Origin: Heliopora coerulea
Taxonomy: Eukaryota > Cnidaria > Anthozoa > Scleralcyonacea > Helioporidae
Direction: 5' to 3'
DNA: 64,000 nt
NCBI GenBank assembly: GCA_030142905.1
Contig: JASJOG010000020.1
Location: 1,239,501 to 1,303,500, forward strand
The position numbers and the translations under genes are program-made. The notes under the pieces were generated by a model. That model saw nothing but the letters and a program-made list of their open reading frames with translations. It was not told the origin of the DNA and ran no database searches. Position 1 is the first letter of the stretch, and each line of letters starts with the position of its first letter. Positions 48,747 to 60,439 of the stretch are shown piece by piece.

Positions 48747-49349
48747 AAAAGTTTTTCTGAGTAGAATAGCTTGAGAGCAAGCGCTTCGAATCAAATAAGG
48801 ACTTTTCATAAATTCGAAAAATCTAGGACTGTTTTGGGACTGTTTTGAACAATAGGGGATCAGGAAAGGATCTGGGGATTTTGAATTTAATCCTACACGT
48901 GGGCTTCCAAGCTGATGTTTAGCGACGTTCAAACAACTGAAGAGGAGCATAAGATAGTGAATGGTTTAACACCAAATATACACGAATATTACAAAGAAAT
49001 ACGTAAACTAAATACACCTAACTAAATGGGCAGTCAAGATTTTTGGAGAATAACGAGGAGCGAGAGACAATACCAGTTGTTTCGAAGCACAAGTTGCTTT
49101 CAAGGTCGATGCAATAACGTTCAAAATCTGATCACTGATGTCGCTGGAATGACCGCAGTAAAGTTTTGGTTAGCTAAGTTCGTGGAAGAAGTGATTGTGT
49201 TTATGTCTTGGAGTGCAAAAGAAAAATGGAAGGTAGTGTCTTGTTTTAGGAGGTTTGTCGACGTTTGCAAGTCCAAGAGAACGTGCATGAATCATGCTGA
49301 GATTTCACTTCGTCTTCATTTTAGGTTGAACAACAATACGCAGAAATGA

Positions 49350-49985
49350 AGAAAAATAATGCAGGTATTTTAACCTACTGCAATTTTCCCTTCAAGTTTA
49401 GAGCATTTTTTTGTCTCTGGTTATGTTGTGGCGGATAGATGGACTTAGCAGTCAAATTTTAAAAATTAACAAATGTTTTGTCGTACATCTAACTGTAAAA
49501 TAATGTTTCGAAATTATATTTATAGAAGTCAACACTTCAAGATAACGAGAAGGGATGTAACCAAATAAATAAGAGAGAGCAAAATGAAGTATTTGAGACA
49601 AAAGACTTGCAGGAAATGTGACATGAACACATTTATGAAACATACAAGACAATGAAAAAGACTGAGATGGCAAGTCACTGAAAGTTGCGTTAACAAAAGT
49701 CAAAATGCTGACGACGTACTGAAATCCTTTCAGCAACACTCTGGAGAGGAAGTCAAATGAACAATATCCAGAAAGTAAGTAGCATTTTCCATTTAAACAT
49801 ACTGCAATTTTTCCTTTAAATTTAGAGCATTTTTTGTCTCTGGTGAAGTTGTGGTGAATAATTCGACTTATCAGCTAAATTTCAAAAATTAACAAACGTT
49901 TTGTCATATAAATTGCATTTTGAAATTATTTTTATGGAAGTCAACACTTCAGGACAATGGGAGGGAGTGTAACCATGTTAGAAGT
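49350..49985. repeat. Two tandem repeat copies related to the 56-57 kb array
   Basis: Blocks at 49370-49560 and 49795-49975 match each other (TGCAATTTTTCC, TAGAGCATTTTTTGTCTCTGG, AAAAATTAACAAA, GAAGTCAACACTTCA). The sequence between (ATGAAGTATTTGAGACAAAAG, ATGTGACATGAACA, GCCAAGTCACTGAAAG-like) matches the unit tandemly repeated at 56.1-57.7 kb. Open frames here (49026-49349, +) show no domain. Confidence 0.55.
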
Positions 49986-52431
49986 TGTTCTATGGCAGGA
50001 TACTACTACCCCACTTGACCTTAACTTTTTCACTAACTAATCCCAGGGCCAGTGAGGTTTAAAATTTACTTGCCAAAAGACATCACCTCGTAGCCAAGCC
50101 CTGAGTTCTGTTAGCATTACCACAACAGATGTTTTGTTTTTTGTTTTTATTTTTTATTGTTACCTTTATTTGCAAACAAACATAAAACATTAGAATACTG
50201 TTATACTGTCGTTTTTTGCTTCTACATAATTTGATTTCTTGGCGTGGTTTATACAGTGGTATGAAGCTTGTCTTTATTACAGAGCCGTATCTGGGAGGTA
50301 ATTTGCCAGGAGCAAATTTTGCTGAAGATGCCCCCTCTTGGCCCTCTCTTATGCACTCCAAGCTCTTTGTATTATGCAACTAAACAAGGTGCTTCTGTAG
50401 AAACAATATTTTGTGGCATTTTTTGTTTTTTATTACTCAAAATATAGTTGAAACTTTAAAATGTTCTTCTGAGCCTTGATAGCTTCAAAGTCATCAATAA
50501 TTAATGATGATATGTGGAAACATTGATTTAACATTTTTGTTGAAATTTGCAAAATGTTTTTGAATCTAGGAAAACTGACCAAAAAAAGGCTGATGTAGTA
50601 TTAAAAAAAAAAAGTAAATACCAATACTAGGAAAAAATACCCAATGATATTGATATTTTGCCATGATTGAAATTTAGTGAATATTAAGCCCAATTTTTTA
50701 ACCAAGTGGAAAAATGTCACAAGAATTATGTTTTACCAAAGAAAGCATGAATGTAGCCTTAATTTAATATAGATGCAAATTTCAATGATTTGAAATGCAA
50801 ATTGGCAAATTTGCTATATTTTCTTTACACTCAGTGGCATTGTTTGGCAGGTGGTCTTTGTCATCAATTTCACAATTCTTGGTCAAATCTTGGTCAAATA
50901 GTGATTAACAAGTGAAAAAAAACACCGATAATTGGTTGTACCATACACGCAATACTGATAATACAGTAGATTTTAAGGTATTGACATTTTACAAGTTAAG
51001 AAACCAATGAACTGGTATTAAAAAAGCCTGATATCTATCAGTATATTGACAGGGTCTGAATTAGCTGTCTAAAACAGCTTCACAAGTTGGGTTTTTTTTT
51101 TTTTTCAAAAGATAAGACATATTACACACATGCCCCCTCAAGAATAAGATTCTTGCAAGGAAGTAGAAAGTGGATAGATTCTGCTGAACATCTTGTTTTC
51201 TTCATCTGGCCATTAAGTGAACATTTGATATATTGGATCAGCCTGTCAAAAAAGTTGAGGTTTTGTTCCTGAAAATGTCACCCCATAGAATTTAGCTCCC
51301 TGGGCAAACACCTCAGTGGTCCCCTCCCTCTTGGTACCACATCACTGTAGCATGTAGACTGTCAATGAGCGATCACAGAAAAAAGATATTCAGTAAAGAG
51401 TTGAAAGTAAATGTATATGCTGAGTGATAGTGATAAAATAAAATAACATAAAAAAACAAATAAACTATAATGACAGGTAGGGTAACAGTTTACTAATTGA
51501 ATGGATGCACATAGCTCATCTAGTGATCAATGGAGTCTAATTATTTGTTTCTTTACTTATCTTCTCAAGACCTCTTCTTGTAGGACTAGTCGATTGACTA
51601 GCAGGTTTTGAATGTCATTAGCCCAAACCCAATTTTTTAGCCATGGACTAGTGGACTACCACTGTAGTCAAGCACTGTAGTATCTTGTATACACAACAAT
51701 TTTATCTGCTTTTACACATAAAATTGTTGGGGATACAGGATATTGGAATAACAGATGCAGTGAATGAAATAGGTAGTTAATTTTAGATTTGGAATCAGTA
51801 AAAAAGTCCATTATATGAACAAAGGGTATGGAAAGAAAATGTTGGGATATTAACTTTTTAAAGGGCCATAGCTTATCCCATCTACAAGTAAAATTGTCTT
51901 GTGTTGGCCAGAGTAAAATGCTAAAGTGTGCCCTTGCCCTTAATGGGATTATTATGAAAAAAAAAGAATGCCCTGATGAGATAATGGGATTGCTTTTTAT
52001 TGTTCTAACATCAACAATAAAGTCAACCCTGAATGTAAGCAGGTTATGTCTTTTTTTTTTCTTTTTAAGTATGTACTGATTTAAGCATCTGAAAAATTTG
52101 GTTCTTAAAATTCTAGCAGTCATATTGTTGAGGCAGAATCTATTGCATGTATTTTGAGTTTATTTGGGTTGTGGTAAAACATAGCTTTCTTTTTTCCAGA
52201 ATATGGCTTTGGAAAGGAAATGACCATGTGGCTTTGATTTTTTTTTGTAGAGCAATAGCTGTGTGTGATAAAACCATGGGAATGTTCCACCAAATGATTT
52301 GGAAATCAGATTTGCTGAACTATACTGGACTATGCTATTCATGTCATTCAAGTCGTCAGTCATGAAAATAATATCCCACACAAACCTGCACATGAGGCAC
52401 CCCTATCCCGTTCTCAAAATACACTACAAAC

Positions 52432-52680
52432 ATGTACCAGTGTCTGACACAGAGTAGCGCACACAAGAGCTTTTGCCAAAAGACCTTACCGGATGGCGTT
52501 CGCGTGCGTCTCACGATGCGTAGACGTCCACCTAAAAGGTTCCGAATGAGCAGCTCTCTATTGCCGGCCACAGACAAACTGAACCACCTCCATAAACGTT
52601 TCCTTAAATCCCCTTTGACTTTCCAGTTCACATACATCGACCAGGACCTAACGCTCTGGAGACCTCGGCTGGCAAGGTGA
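52432..52680 (+). CDS. Hypothetical ORF in a GC-richer island
   Basis: 82 codons from ATG to TGA. The product is basic in the middle (VRVRLTMRRRPPKRFRMSSS) and ends FQFTYIDQDLTLWRPRLAR. Base composition is richer in G+C than the flanks. The opposite strand is also open over much of the same stretch, so coding direction is not certain. No family recognised. Confidence 0.2.
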   Translation: MYQCLTQSSAHKSFCQKTLPDGVRVRLTMRRRPPKRFRMSSSLLPATDKLNHLHKRFLKSPLTFQFTYIDQDLTLWRPRLAR

Positions 52681-52801
52681 TGGTGCACCATCTATGATGG
52701 GTACTGCGGGATCGGATGCCGCCACATGAGGTTCGAAGGGGCGGGGTTTCCAGTCTCCAGACCACAATTCCATTCACACATGTTTCCGCACCCAGCCTCG
52801 T

Positions 52802-52858
52802 GCAACCACGTAGCCAAGTGTAGCCACATTGCCAAGTGCAACCATGTAGCCAAGTGAT
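52802..52858. repeat. Short minisatellite
   Basis: GTAGCCAAGTG, GTAGCCACATTGCCAAGTG and ATGTAGCCAAGTG repeat with a period of about 20-22 bases, about 2.5 copies. Confidence 0.6.
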
Positions 52859-55800
52859 TTTATCAATCCAGTTGGATCTCCATCAAGAGGGATTTCACAG
52901 GTGAGGTTTTCAGTCACAAGTTGTAGTGGAAAACCAAATGCAAATGGTGGACATTCCACCTAAATCCATGATGTAAACCAGGTTAATGTCCATTAAAGAT
53001 ATCTGTACACCATTAGTGGAACTTGTCGTGATGGGATTATTTATTGTTGGAATGGTGTTGTGGGTTTGTTGGTTTGGTGGTGATACCACTAGTTGCAGTT
53101 GTGATTATGAGAGTTTTCCAGGGTTCCTTTGATCCTTGAAAATCCTTGAAAGTACTTGGATTTAAAAAAAAAAAGCAAAAAAGACAAAAAAAAATGAGGC
53201 CCTGGAAAGTTTGATTGTCAATGAGGGTCCTCAGAAAGTGCTTGAATTTCATGCTTGTAGCACCACCAACAATGAAACCTTGCCTAAACCACCAACTTCA
53301 AATAATGAAACTATTTGTGTGTGATGATAAGGCTTCAATGTTGTATTTAGAAATTTTAATTATTTTATAGATATTAATTTTGTACTGAAATAACAAATTC
53401 ACACTGTTTATCATCTTAAAAAAGCAAATATATGCATCAGCTTTCACCCTTTGAATTTACCTTTGAAAATGCTGTTAAATTTCTTCCTGATTTGAGGGTG
53501 AGATCCCCAGGAATGAATATTGGTTTGGGCACTTTGGTTATTGCATCAGAACTTGTGCTTGTGTTTCTTCTTGTTAGTGGTAGGAGATGGGTATAAAGAA
53601 AGACATGGTTATACACAATTTTGTGATGCTTTAGTGAATTAACAATGACAATGATGGTGGTGTACAAATGTAGAAATTGCTAAGCATGCTAGTCTTATCC
53701 TTGTTGAATTTAGTGAAGTGTTGGTGGGGTTAGTAGTTGTTGTTGGGATATGGTAGATCATTGCTCAAGTCAGTTGTGTTTATACTGGTTGTCAAAAACC
53801 ACCAAAGAAAAATTCTCTTTCATTGGAGTAAAGTAATAAAAAGTTCATGAAGTTTCTAAACATCTGCTCAAATTCACATCCATCAATTATTAAATTTATA
53901 ATTTGCATTTGTTCGTTTGGTATCTAGCTCCATGAGAAGTAAAGACTGCTTATTGATACTATGAAATATCCTTGAAATGACCTCAAAATATGATAGAAGA
54001 AAGTGTGAGGCATGATACATACCATTTAGCTGGATTGTAGAGGAAAGTAAGCAATAAACTTCCCTGATTTGCCATGAACACTGAGTACATCAGTGACAAA
54101 GTGTGGTATATTGAAGCATTGGGTCCCATGACAACAAATTTCCATTGAAATGCTACATTACAGTATCAAGAGATATACAGTGAAGGAGGCAGGTTCTACA
54201 AAGTTCCTCTCAAAGGTAAGGAAATGCTTGGCAGTTGGATATTTGGTTATGGCAAAACCAAGACCTATATTGTCCTAATTAATGATGTTAATACAGTAAC
54301 ACTTAGTAACAATGCTTAACCAGACCTTTCAAATGTCTCTCTCTGGTGATATGATCATCTGTCAATAGCCAGAGTAAACATGAAAGGACCATGTTATGTT
54401 GGAAGGACATAATAGTTATTCTAGATAAATTACATGACTTATACAGCACTTCCAAAAAGTAATAACTGTTCTATAAATGGGGAAAAATGAAGGCCTGTTT
54501 GCCTGGAATTGCTGTGGGAAAATTCAACACCTGCAAAATTCATGATGGAAAAATTGTGATCAAACTTGCTTCCTGAGTGGAGAAAATGTTTCTAAATTTT
54601 TTTTTCAAAGCAGTTGAACTTCTGAGAACCATGACCTGCATCTGTTACCCATGTTTCTCACATGTCAAACTGGTGCAAACTATTAATCTTTTGCACCAAT
54701 TTTTCACAGCTTATTATTCTGATAATAATAAGTTACAAGAATAGCGACTGTAGAACACCTGATAAAGAACAGCCAAGATTTTTGAAACATTGTGTTTTAT
54801 ATTTATTTTGAAGATTTTTAACCTCAGGATATCCTAAAAATTATTATATTAGAAACTGTTTTTAGAGAAAGTGAGAGGTGAAAGTTTTAAAAGAATGACA
54901 GCATGTTCTAGATTTACTGGCAAAGGTATGCTGCAATTCTCTGGTTCTTGAAACAAATTTGTCTACATTTTGATTTTTGTACACTCCTTCCATTGAAAAA
55001 ACTCAGCAGTATATTTGGTATTATCATTTTAATCTCTTAAGGAACAACCTTCACAAAAACTAAAATTTAATACATGTGATTTGATCACGAGAAATAACCT
55101 TGAAGACACTATTAAACCTAGTAAATGTTATTTGTGAAAACATCTTAGTATAATCTGATGAATACAATAGGTTTATTTATGTAAAATTAAATTTCCCAGA
55201 ATCTCTTGCCTGATTCAGACTAATAAATTCCCAGTCCTTGAGAACTACAGTTATGTTGATCCTGTTTTGAGCATATTTTTCCACCCAAACAGAACGTATC
55301 CTCTGTCCCTACACTTAAACATAACAATTTCCTCCATTCAGTTTATCCATTAAACATAAGTGGTTCCTAATAATTGTTATTGTCAATAGGTGGTTTTCAT
55401 GTGACATCAAGGTGGCCACATTTGTGTACATCTTCAAATTTCCAATGCTCGGCAGATTGATGGTTTGTTGAGATGTTTGTTTACAAGCATGTTTTTACCT
55501 ACAGGGGAATATGTGAAAACCACTCAAAGCATAGCATTCTCGTGTTACAGATATCTTAGCACATTTATTAAAATATAAACTTGTATAACAATCTGCCATG
55601 TGCCTGTGGCAAAGTAAGAAAAACAAAATTAATAAATCTTTTGGAAAGAATTACCAATCAGATAATTAATTACCAATCAGAGTTTTATTTGTGAAATTGT
55701 TATTTAAACTAATGAGAGCACAAACTGTTGTTTTTAGGGTTCTGACATCTAAATAATTTCCATTTGTTATGAATAAGATAGACTTTGGGATTACAAAAGA

Positions 55801-56098
55801 CTGCATTGGATAAAGGTGGAACTGCAATTGTCAGTTTGGTAAAATCATGGCTGTGGAGAAGGTTGTGAGATCAGTTGGAGCGTTTTTCATATAGTAAGTA
55901 CAAAATGCTTTTTTTATGATGTACGAACAGATTGAAAAATAGACTTGCAATATACAGTTATCTTTTCCATGATGAGAGATTTTTATCATCTTGTGATAAA
56001 TAGGAATTCAATGAACACCAGCGTCATGTAAGGGACATGGTCTACATGTTTGATCCCATTGTTTAAACCAGGTATTCGATTGAAAGGATTGCAACTAC

Positions 56099-57670
56099 AA
56101 GTGCGCTACAGTCATACAGTGCCCAAAAAGTTACTTGTTACAAAGTATCGTCAATGCCACACATTGAATGGCAGAAAATGGACATAGGATTTTGCATAAC
56201 TTTGCCTTTTAGTTCAGCATTAAGTAGTGAGGTTCAAATGTTGAATTCCTGTTTTCAGATCATGGATCAAATCAATCATTTAGGCAGAAGTTGGAGACCA
56301 CCATTGCTTGCATAAAGTTTGCAGTTTTTACAGTTCATGTATGTTAATGTTGAGAGTATTTACTTATCTCTGTTTAGGAACACGGAAGACAGGTCACTAC
56401 ATTAACATATATGGCTACAAAAAAAGACAAGATGTGAAAGATATTGAACGTATTTAAGATAAAAGCGTTGTGGAATATGTTACTTAGAGCAGAGTCTTGG
56501 AATACATATACAAACGATATAGAAACAATGAAATGAAGTATTGGGAAAAAGGGCTTGAGAAAAATGTGACAGGAACAAAATCATGGAACACATACAAGAC
56601 AGTGAAATAAAGGTGAGATGCCAAGTCAGTGAATGATTAGAGTCATACTGTGCTCAAAGGTACCTGTTCCAAGGTGACGTCAATGCCATACATTGAATGG
56701 CAGAAAATGGACGGAGGATTTTGCATAACTTTTCTTTGTAGTTCAGCATCAAGCAGCGAGGTTGAATTCCTGTTTTCAGGTCGTCGATCAAATTAATCAT
56801 TTCCGCAGAAGTTGGAGACCGCCACTGCTTGCATAAAGTTTGCAGTTTTTACATTTCATGTAGGTTAATATTGAGAGTATTTACTCATTTCTGTTTAGGA
56901 AATGGGAAGACAAATCACTACATTAACATATATGGCTACAAAAAAGACAAGATATGAAAGATATTGCAGTAACGTATTTGGGATAAAAGTCTTGCGGAAA
57001 ATGTTACTTAGAACAGAGTCTTGGAACACATATAAAAGAACGAAATGAAGTATTGGAAAAAAGGCTTGAGAAAAATGTGACAGGAACAAAATCATGAAAC
57101 AAATACAAGGCAGAGAAATAAAGATGAGATGCCAAGTCAGTGAAAGATTAGAGTCATATGGTGCTCAAAGGTACCTGTTCCAAGGTGACGTCAATGCCAT
57201 ACATTGAATGGCAGAAAATGGACGGAGGATTTTGCATAACTTTTCTTTGTAGTTCAGCATCAAGCAGTGAGGTTGAATTCCTGTTTTTAGATCATCAATC
57301 CAATTAATCATTTGCGCAGAAGTTGGAGACCACCATTGCTTGCATAAAGTTTGCAGTTTTTACTGTTCATGTAAGTTAATATTCAGAGCATTTACTCATT
57401 TCTATTTAGGAACAGGGAAGACAAATCACTACATTAACATATATGGCTACAAAAAAGACAAGATGTGAAAGATATTGAAGTAACGGATTTGAGTCAAAAG
57501 CCTTATGGAAAATGTTATTTAGAACAGAGTCTTGGAACACATGTAAAACAACGAAATGAAGTATTGGGAAAAATAAAGGCTTAAGGAAAATGTGACAGGA
57601 ACAAAATTATGGAACTCCTACAAAACAGTGAAATAAAGGTGAGATGCCAAGTCACTGAAAGTGACATTAT
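56099..57670. repeat. Tandem array of three ~510-530 bp units
   Basis: CATTGAATGGCAGAAAATGG recurs near 56163, 56692 and 57203. Each unit also contains GAAGTTGGAGACC, CTTGCATAAAGTTTGCAG, a TTTACTyATTTCTGTTTAGGAA block that looks like a splice acceptor, ACATATATGGCTACAAAAAA, AACAGAGTCTTGG and GAGATGCCAAGTCA. Units 2 and 3 are most alike. The reading frames are not conserved between copies, so exon duplication is possible but not shown. Confidence 0.8.
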
Positions 57671-57871
57671 TAAATTTTTCTCTATTACAACATAATGTGC
57701 ATGTTCAGTGTGAAGCGATGAAATTAATGCTAATTTCTTTGTATTTTCTCGTTATTATTTTTTTAATGTTATCTTACTACGTTTAGCTCGTTCTTGTTAA
57801 GAATATGATGGCCCAGCAGATAGCTTTTAATCCAACCATGATGGAAATATAATATAAAAACGAACTTTATT

Positions 57872-57910
57872 GCTGACGTTTCGTTACTAAACAAGTAACA
57901 TCTTCAGAGC
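57872..57910 (-). ncRNA. Minimal hammerhead ribozyme motif (intact core) in the element's 3' terminal repeat
   Basis: Minus strand: stem I side GCT, then CTGAAGA (matches CUGANGA), stem II GTTAC/GTAAC around TTGTTTA, GAAA, a two-pair stem III (AC/GT) with no loop, the cleavage-site C, and AGC closing stem I. All conserved core bases are present. Penelope-like elements are known to carry such minimal hammerheads with very short stem III, thought to work as dimers. Activity is inferred, not shown. Confidence 0.65.
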
Positions 57911-58068
57911 GAAATGAATTACAATGTTTGGATCAGACTTAAATAGCTGTTACAAAACTTGGTGGTGGTGGTGATGGCATGGGAAAGAATGTTAATGAGC
58001 ATAGTAGAGAGAAACGGAAGAGACAGAGCAATTAGTCAGAGGTGATGAAACAGAGCGGAATAAAATAA

Positions 58069-59242
58069 TTAAAAGAGTGTCAAAAGAAAAGATCTAATTT
58101 TACCGTTAAGAGAGGGGTTTAGTTTGGAAATTAATAAGCTTTCTCGTAGGAGAACATATAACTGAGACGAAGCGGAAGATAAAATTGAAAAATCATCAAA
58201 AGAAATATCATGACCAGTTTGTTTATGATGTGCTAAGACACTTGAGAGTGTTGTTTGTGAGAGAGCTTTTCCCGTGAGGGCCGAAATGCCCATATGTTCG
58301 GAGATTCTAATGTGTAATAAACGGCAAGTTTTGCCTACATACGACGCCTGGCGGCATCGACACGAATATTTATAGACCACAAACGATCTCAGTCTAAAGG
58401 GTAATCGGTCCTTAAAATGAAAAAAGTTTGAAATACGACAATTTGTGTTGGAAGACAACGCGAAGATGAATATAGGGAAAGGCTGATGAGAATAATTTCG
58501 TGACTTGTTATCGAATTTGAAAACCATGAATACCAGTATAGGGTAAGACTAAAGAAAGTGACAATTTAGGTGCTGTTAGAATTTTAACTGGAGGATGAAA
58601 AATATTATTTAAGGTCTTAAAACAATGATCCAAAAATTGGTCCGGATATCCGTTTAGCTTCAAAAACTTCCCGAGCTTTTCGAGTTCTTCATGAAACAAA
58701 ATATAAGAAGAGCTTAGGTTAAAGTAACGGAAAACAAGTGAATAAATAAGACCTTTTTTGTAAGTTATGGGTAAAAAACTTTCAAAATTAGTAAATAGCC
58801 CAGTGAACGTTCGCTTACGATAAACCGATGCGAGGAAGGAACTATTGGAGCGGCAAATATTGATGTCAAGAAAAGGCAGTGTGTTGTCAGTTTCAACTTC
58901 GTAAGTAAACTTAATACAAGGATGTTGAGAATTAAGAAAATTAAGGAAAGGAATGATGTGGTCTTTTGACTTGAATAAAATAAAAGAATCATCAACATAA
59001 CGTTTGTATTATGGGGGTTTAAATTGAGTTGGGCAATTATCTAACCACTTTTGTTCGTGGTGGGAGAGAAAAATATTGGCAAAAAGTGGACCTAATGGCG
59101 AGCCCATAGCAACACCTTGAATCAGATAGAAAAATTTCCCGTTAAACATAAAATGACAGTTTTTAACAGAGAAACTAAGAAGGTCTTTGAATTGTTCTCT
59201 AGACAAGCCTTGATAAAGTCGTGTTGTGGAAAATCCAAACAT
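58069..59242 (-). pseudogene. Penelope-like RT plus GIY-YIG reading frame, broken
   Basis: Reading leftward: the RT begins part-way, with FSTTRLYQGLSREQFKDLL. It continues with FFYLIQGVAMGSPLGPLFANIF (RT motif B region), then KRYVDDSFILF with the catalytic YVDD, and LPFLDINICRSNSSFLASVYRK followed by the thumb. The GIY-YIG domain has VVYKYSCRC..SYVGKTCR, RISEHMG and a late Glu in LLRESLLISKLNPSLN. Damage: an in-frame TAA at 59009-59011 just before the YVDD motif, a TAA at 58508-58510, and a frameshift near 58415-58420 before the endonuclease. The N-terminal RT motifs are missing. It is therefore not functional as it stands. Confidence 0.88.
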
Positions 59243-59255
59243 TGTAATTCATTTC

Positions 59256-59294
59256 GCTCTGAAGGTGTTACTTGTTTAGTAACGAAACGTCAGC
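59256..59294 (+). ncRNA. Mirrored hammerhead motif, one core base changed
   Basis: The inverted terminal copy reads on the plus strand GCT CTGAAGG, stem II GTTAC/GTAAC, GAAA, AC/GT, C, AGC. The final A of CUGANGA is G here, so self-cleavage is expected to be impaired. The rest of the core is identical to the left copy. Confidence 0.55.
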
Positions 59295-59399
59295 AATAAA
59301 GTTCTTTTTTATATTATATATCCATCATGTTTGATTAAAAGCTATCTGCTTGGGCCATCATAGCTTTTTCTTGTCATTTAACATATTAATACTTCTTTT

Positions 59400-59640
59400 G
59401 CTGTTTATCACCGTATACTTTACAAATTAATCATTTAAGCCGAAGCTGAAGACCGCATATGCTTGCAAAAAGGTTTGCAGTCGTTAATTCAATCGTGAGA
59501 GCATTTTTATACTTCTTTCATTTAGGAACGGAGAAGGCGTATAACTACACTGTACAATATATGGTTACAGTAAACGCAGGATGAGAAAGATGGCAATTTC
59601 AAGTATTTGAAACAAAAGGCTGGTGGTGGAAAAATTAAGT
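59400..59640. repeat. Diverged copy of the 520-bp repeat unit
   Basis: TTAATCATTTAAGCC, GAAGACCGC, GCTTGCAAAAAGGTTTGCAG, TTCATTTAGGAACGGAGA and TACAATATATGGTTACAG follow the same order as in the 56-57 kb array. The Penelope-like element lies between this copy and the array, so it may have inserted within the repeat cluster. Confidence 0.6.
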
Positions 59641-59819
59641 TGTCAAACCAATGTGAGGAACAGGTCCATGTCTTCTCCGTGGTAAGCAAAAAACCGCCTT
59701 TTTTTTATCGTGCGCGAGGAACAGGTTAAAAAATTAAACCGTGCATAGTCAGCTCTTCTCAGATTACAGCTTTTTTATTAACTCGTGATTGGAATTCCGT
59801 TAGGATAAGCATCATGTAT

Positions 59820-60305
59820 CAGGGCTCGAAATACCGCATGCACACGTGCACGAATTCACGTAAAATTCGAGATGTGCATGTAATTTTTGTCACTTACATG
59901 CACTGCGTGCACGTAGAAATTTTCACACAGTGACTGCATGGGCTGCACTTCATAATCAGCATCATTACCTTAGCTTCAGAGTAACGGTTGGACATGGGAC
60001 ATAATAGTAGTTTGTAGCAAATAGCATATCAATATTATTTAGCTGATAATTCAATCGTGAACGATCCTTAATCCACTGTGCAATCTTTCGCCCGTCCTTT
60101 TGCCATAATAATCAAGTGAGCCTGCGTTCTGAGGAGTCTCACTGGAAAACTTCAAGTAAACCAAATCGTTATTGAAAAGAAGTGAAATTGTGTTTCGAGA
60201 ATTTTTTTGAACATGTCTGTGCACATAAATAATTGGTGGTGCAGGTAGTTAAAAAAATTAGGTGCATGCTGTGCGTGTAAGATTTTCCTATTAATTCGAG
60301 CCTTG
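59820..60305. mobile_element. 486-bp non-autonomous DNA transposon
   Basis: The ends CAGGGCTCGAA and TTCGAGCCTTG are inverted repeats. They are flanked by ATGTAT at 59814-59819 and 60306-60311. Subterminal GCATGCACACGTGCACG and GCATGCTGTGCGTG are also partly mirrored. There is no ORF of note. Superfamily uncertain; a hAT relative is possible, although those usually make 8-bp duplications. Confidence 0.6.
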
Positions 60306-60439
60306 ATGTATTGTTCATATGGTCAACATATCTTGCTCCTCTCTCTATTTCACGGTGCTCTCAAAAACGGGTTGCAATCCCGGGTGGGTCACCGTATCTT
60401 CTAATCTCATATTGTGAAGATTTCAAAATATAGACACAG

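Larger units (their letters stand above)
46840..48792. mobile_element. 1.95-kb inverted-repeat element with tRNA-like ends
   Basis: The left arm (46840 to about 47590) and right arm (about 48325 to 48792) are reverse complements over most of their length. Matching landmarks in order are: AAGCGC, CTCTCAAGCTATTCTACTC, the tRNA-like module, GATGGTGAGCG, CTTCTAGGTATAACACCCTG, an array of AATTTAGCGAC-T(n) units, CGGTGAA, CGTTTACT, GCTCACGGG and TTTCAATATGACA. The left arm carries a nested MITE, and the arms differ by indels. The centre (about 47590-48325) is unique, opens with a short hairpin (GCCCACCGGGA/TCTCGGTGGGC) and has no convincing ORF. No transposase was seen, so the element is non-autonomous or arose by inverted duplication. 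Confidence 0.75.
50000..56098. other. Gene-poor AT-rich stretch
   Basis: There are many poly-A/T runs and short open frames without domains or splice partners. A locally GC-richer island at about 52440-52800 holds the one ORF listed separately and a short minisatellite. Nothing else could be supported. Confidence 0.4.
57798..59361 (-). mobile_element. Penelope-like retroelement, 5'-truncated and decayed
   Basis: A minus-strand body with RT and GIY-YIG endonuclease domains, the diagnostic Penelope pairing, is bounded by about 140-bp inverted repeats (57798-57940 and 59224-59361). These share ATGATGGCCCAGCAGATAGC, CTTTATTGCTGACGTTTCG and GCGAAATGAATTACAATG. Candidate target duplications are AGCTCGTTCTTGT (57785-57797) and AGCTTTTTCTTGT (59362-59374), with two mismatches. 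Inverted terminal copies and 5' truncation are known habits of this class. The element sits beside the tandem array and between its diverged copies. Confidence 0.85.

Noticed and set aside
49026..49349. 107-codon open frame on the plus strand with FWLAKFVEEV
   Set aside because: It recalls a motif from transposon-derived proteins only weakly. It is short, isolated and beside repeats, so no gene is called.
51668..52123. 151-codon open frame on the minus strand
   Set aside because: It crosses poly-A/T runs, the composition is biased and no domain is visible. It is taken as chance.
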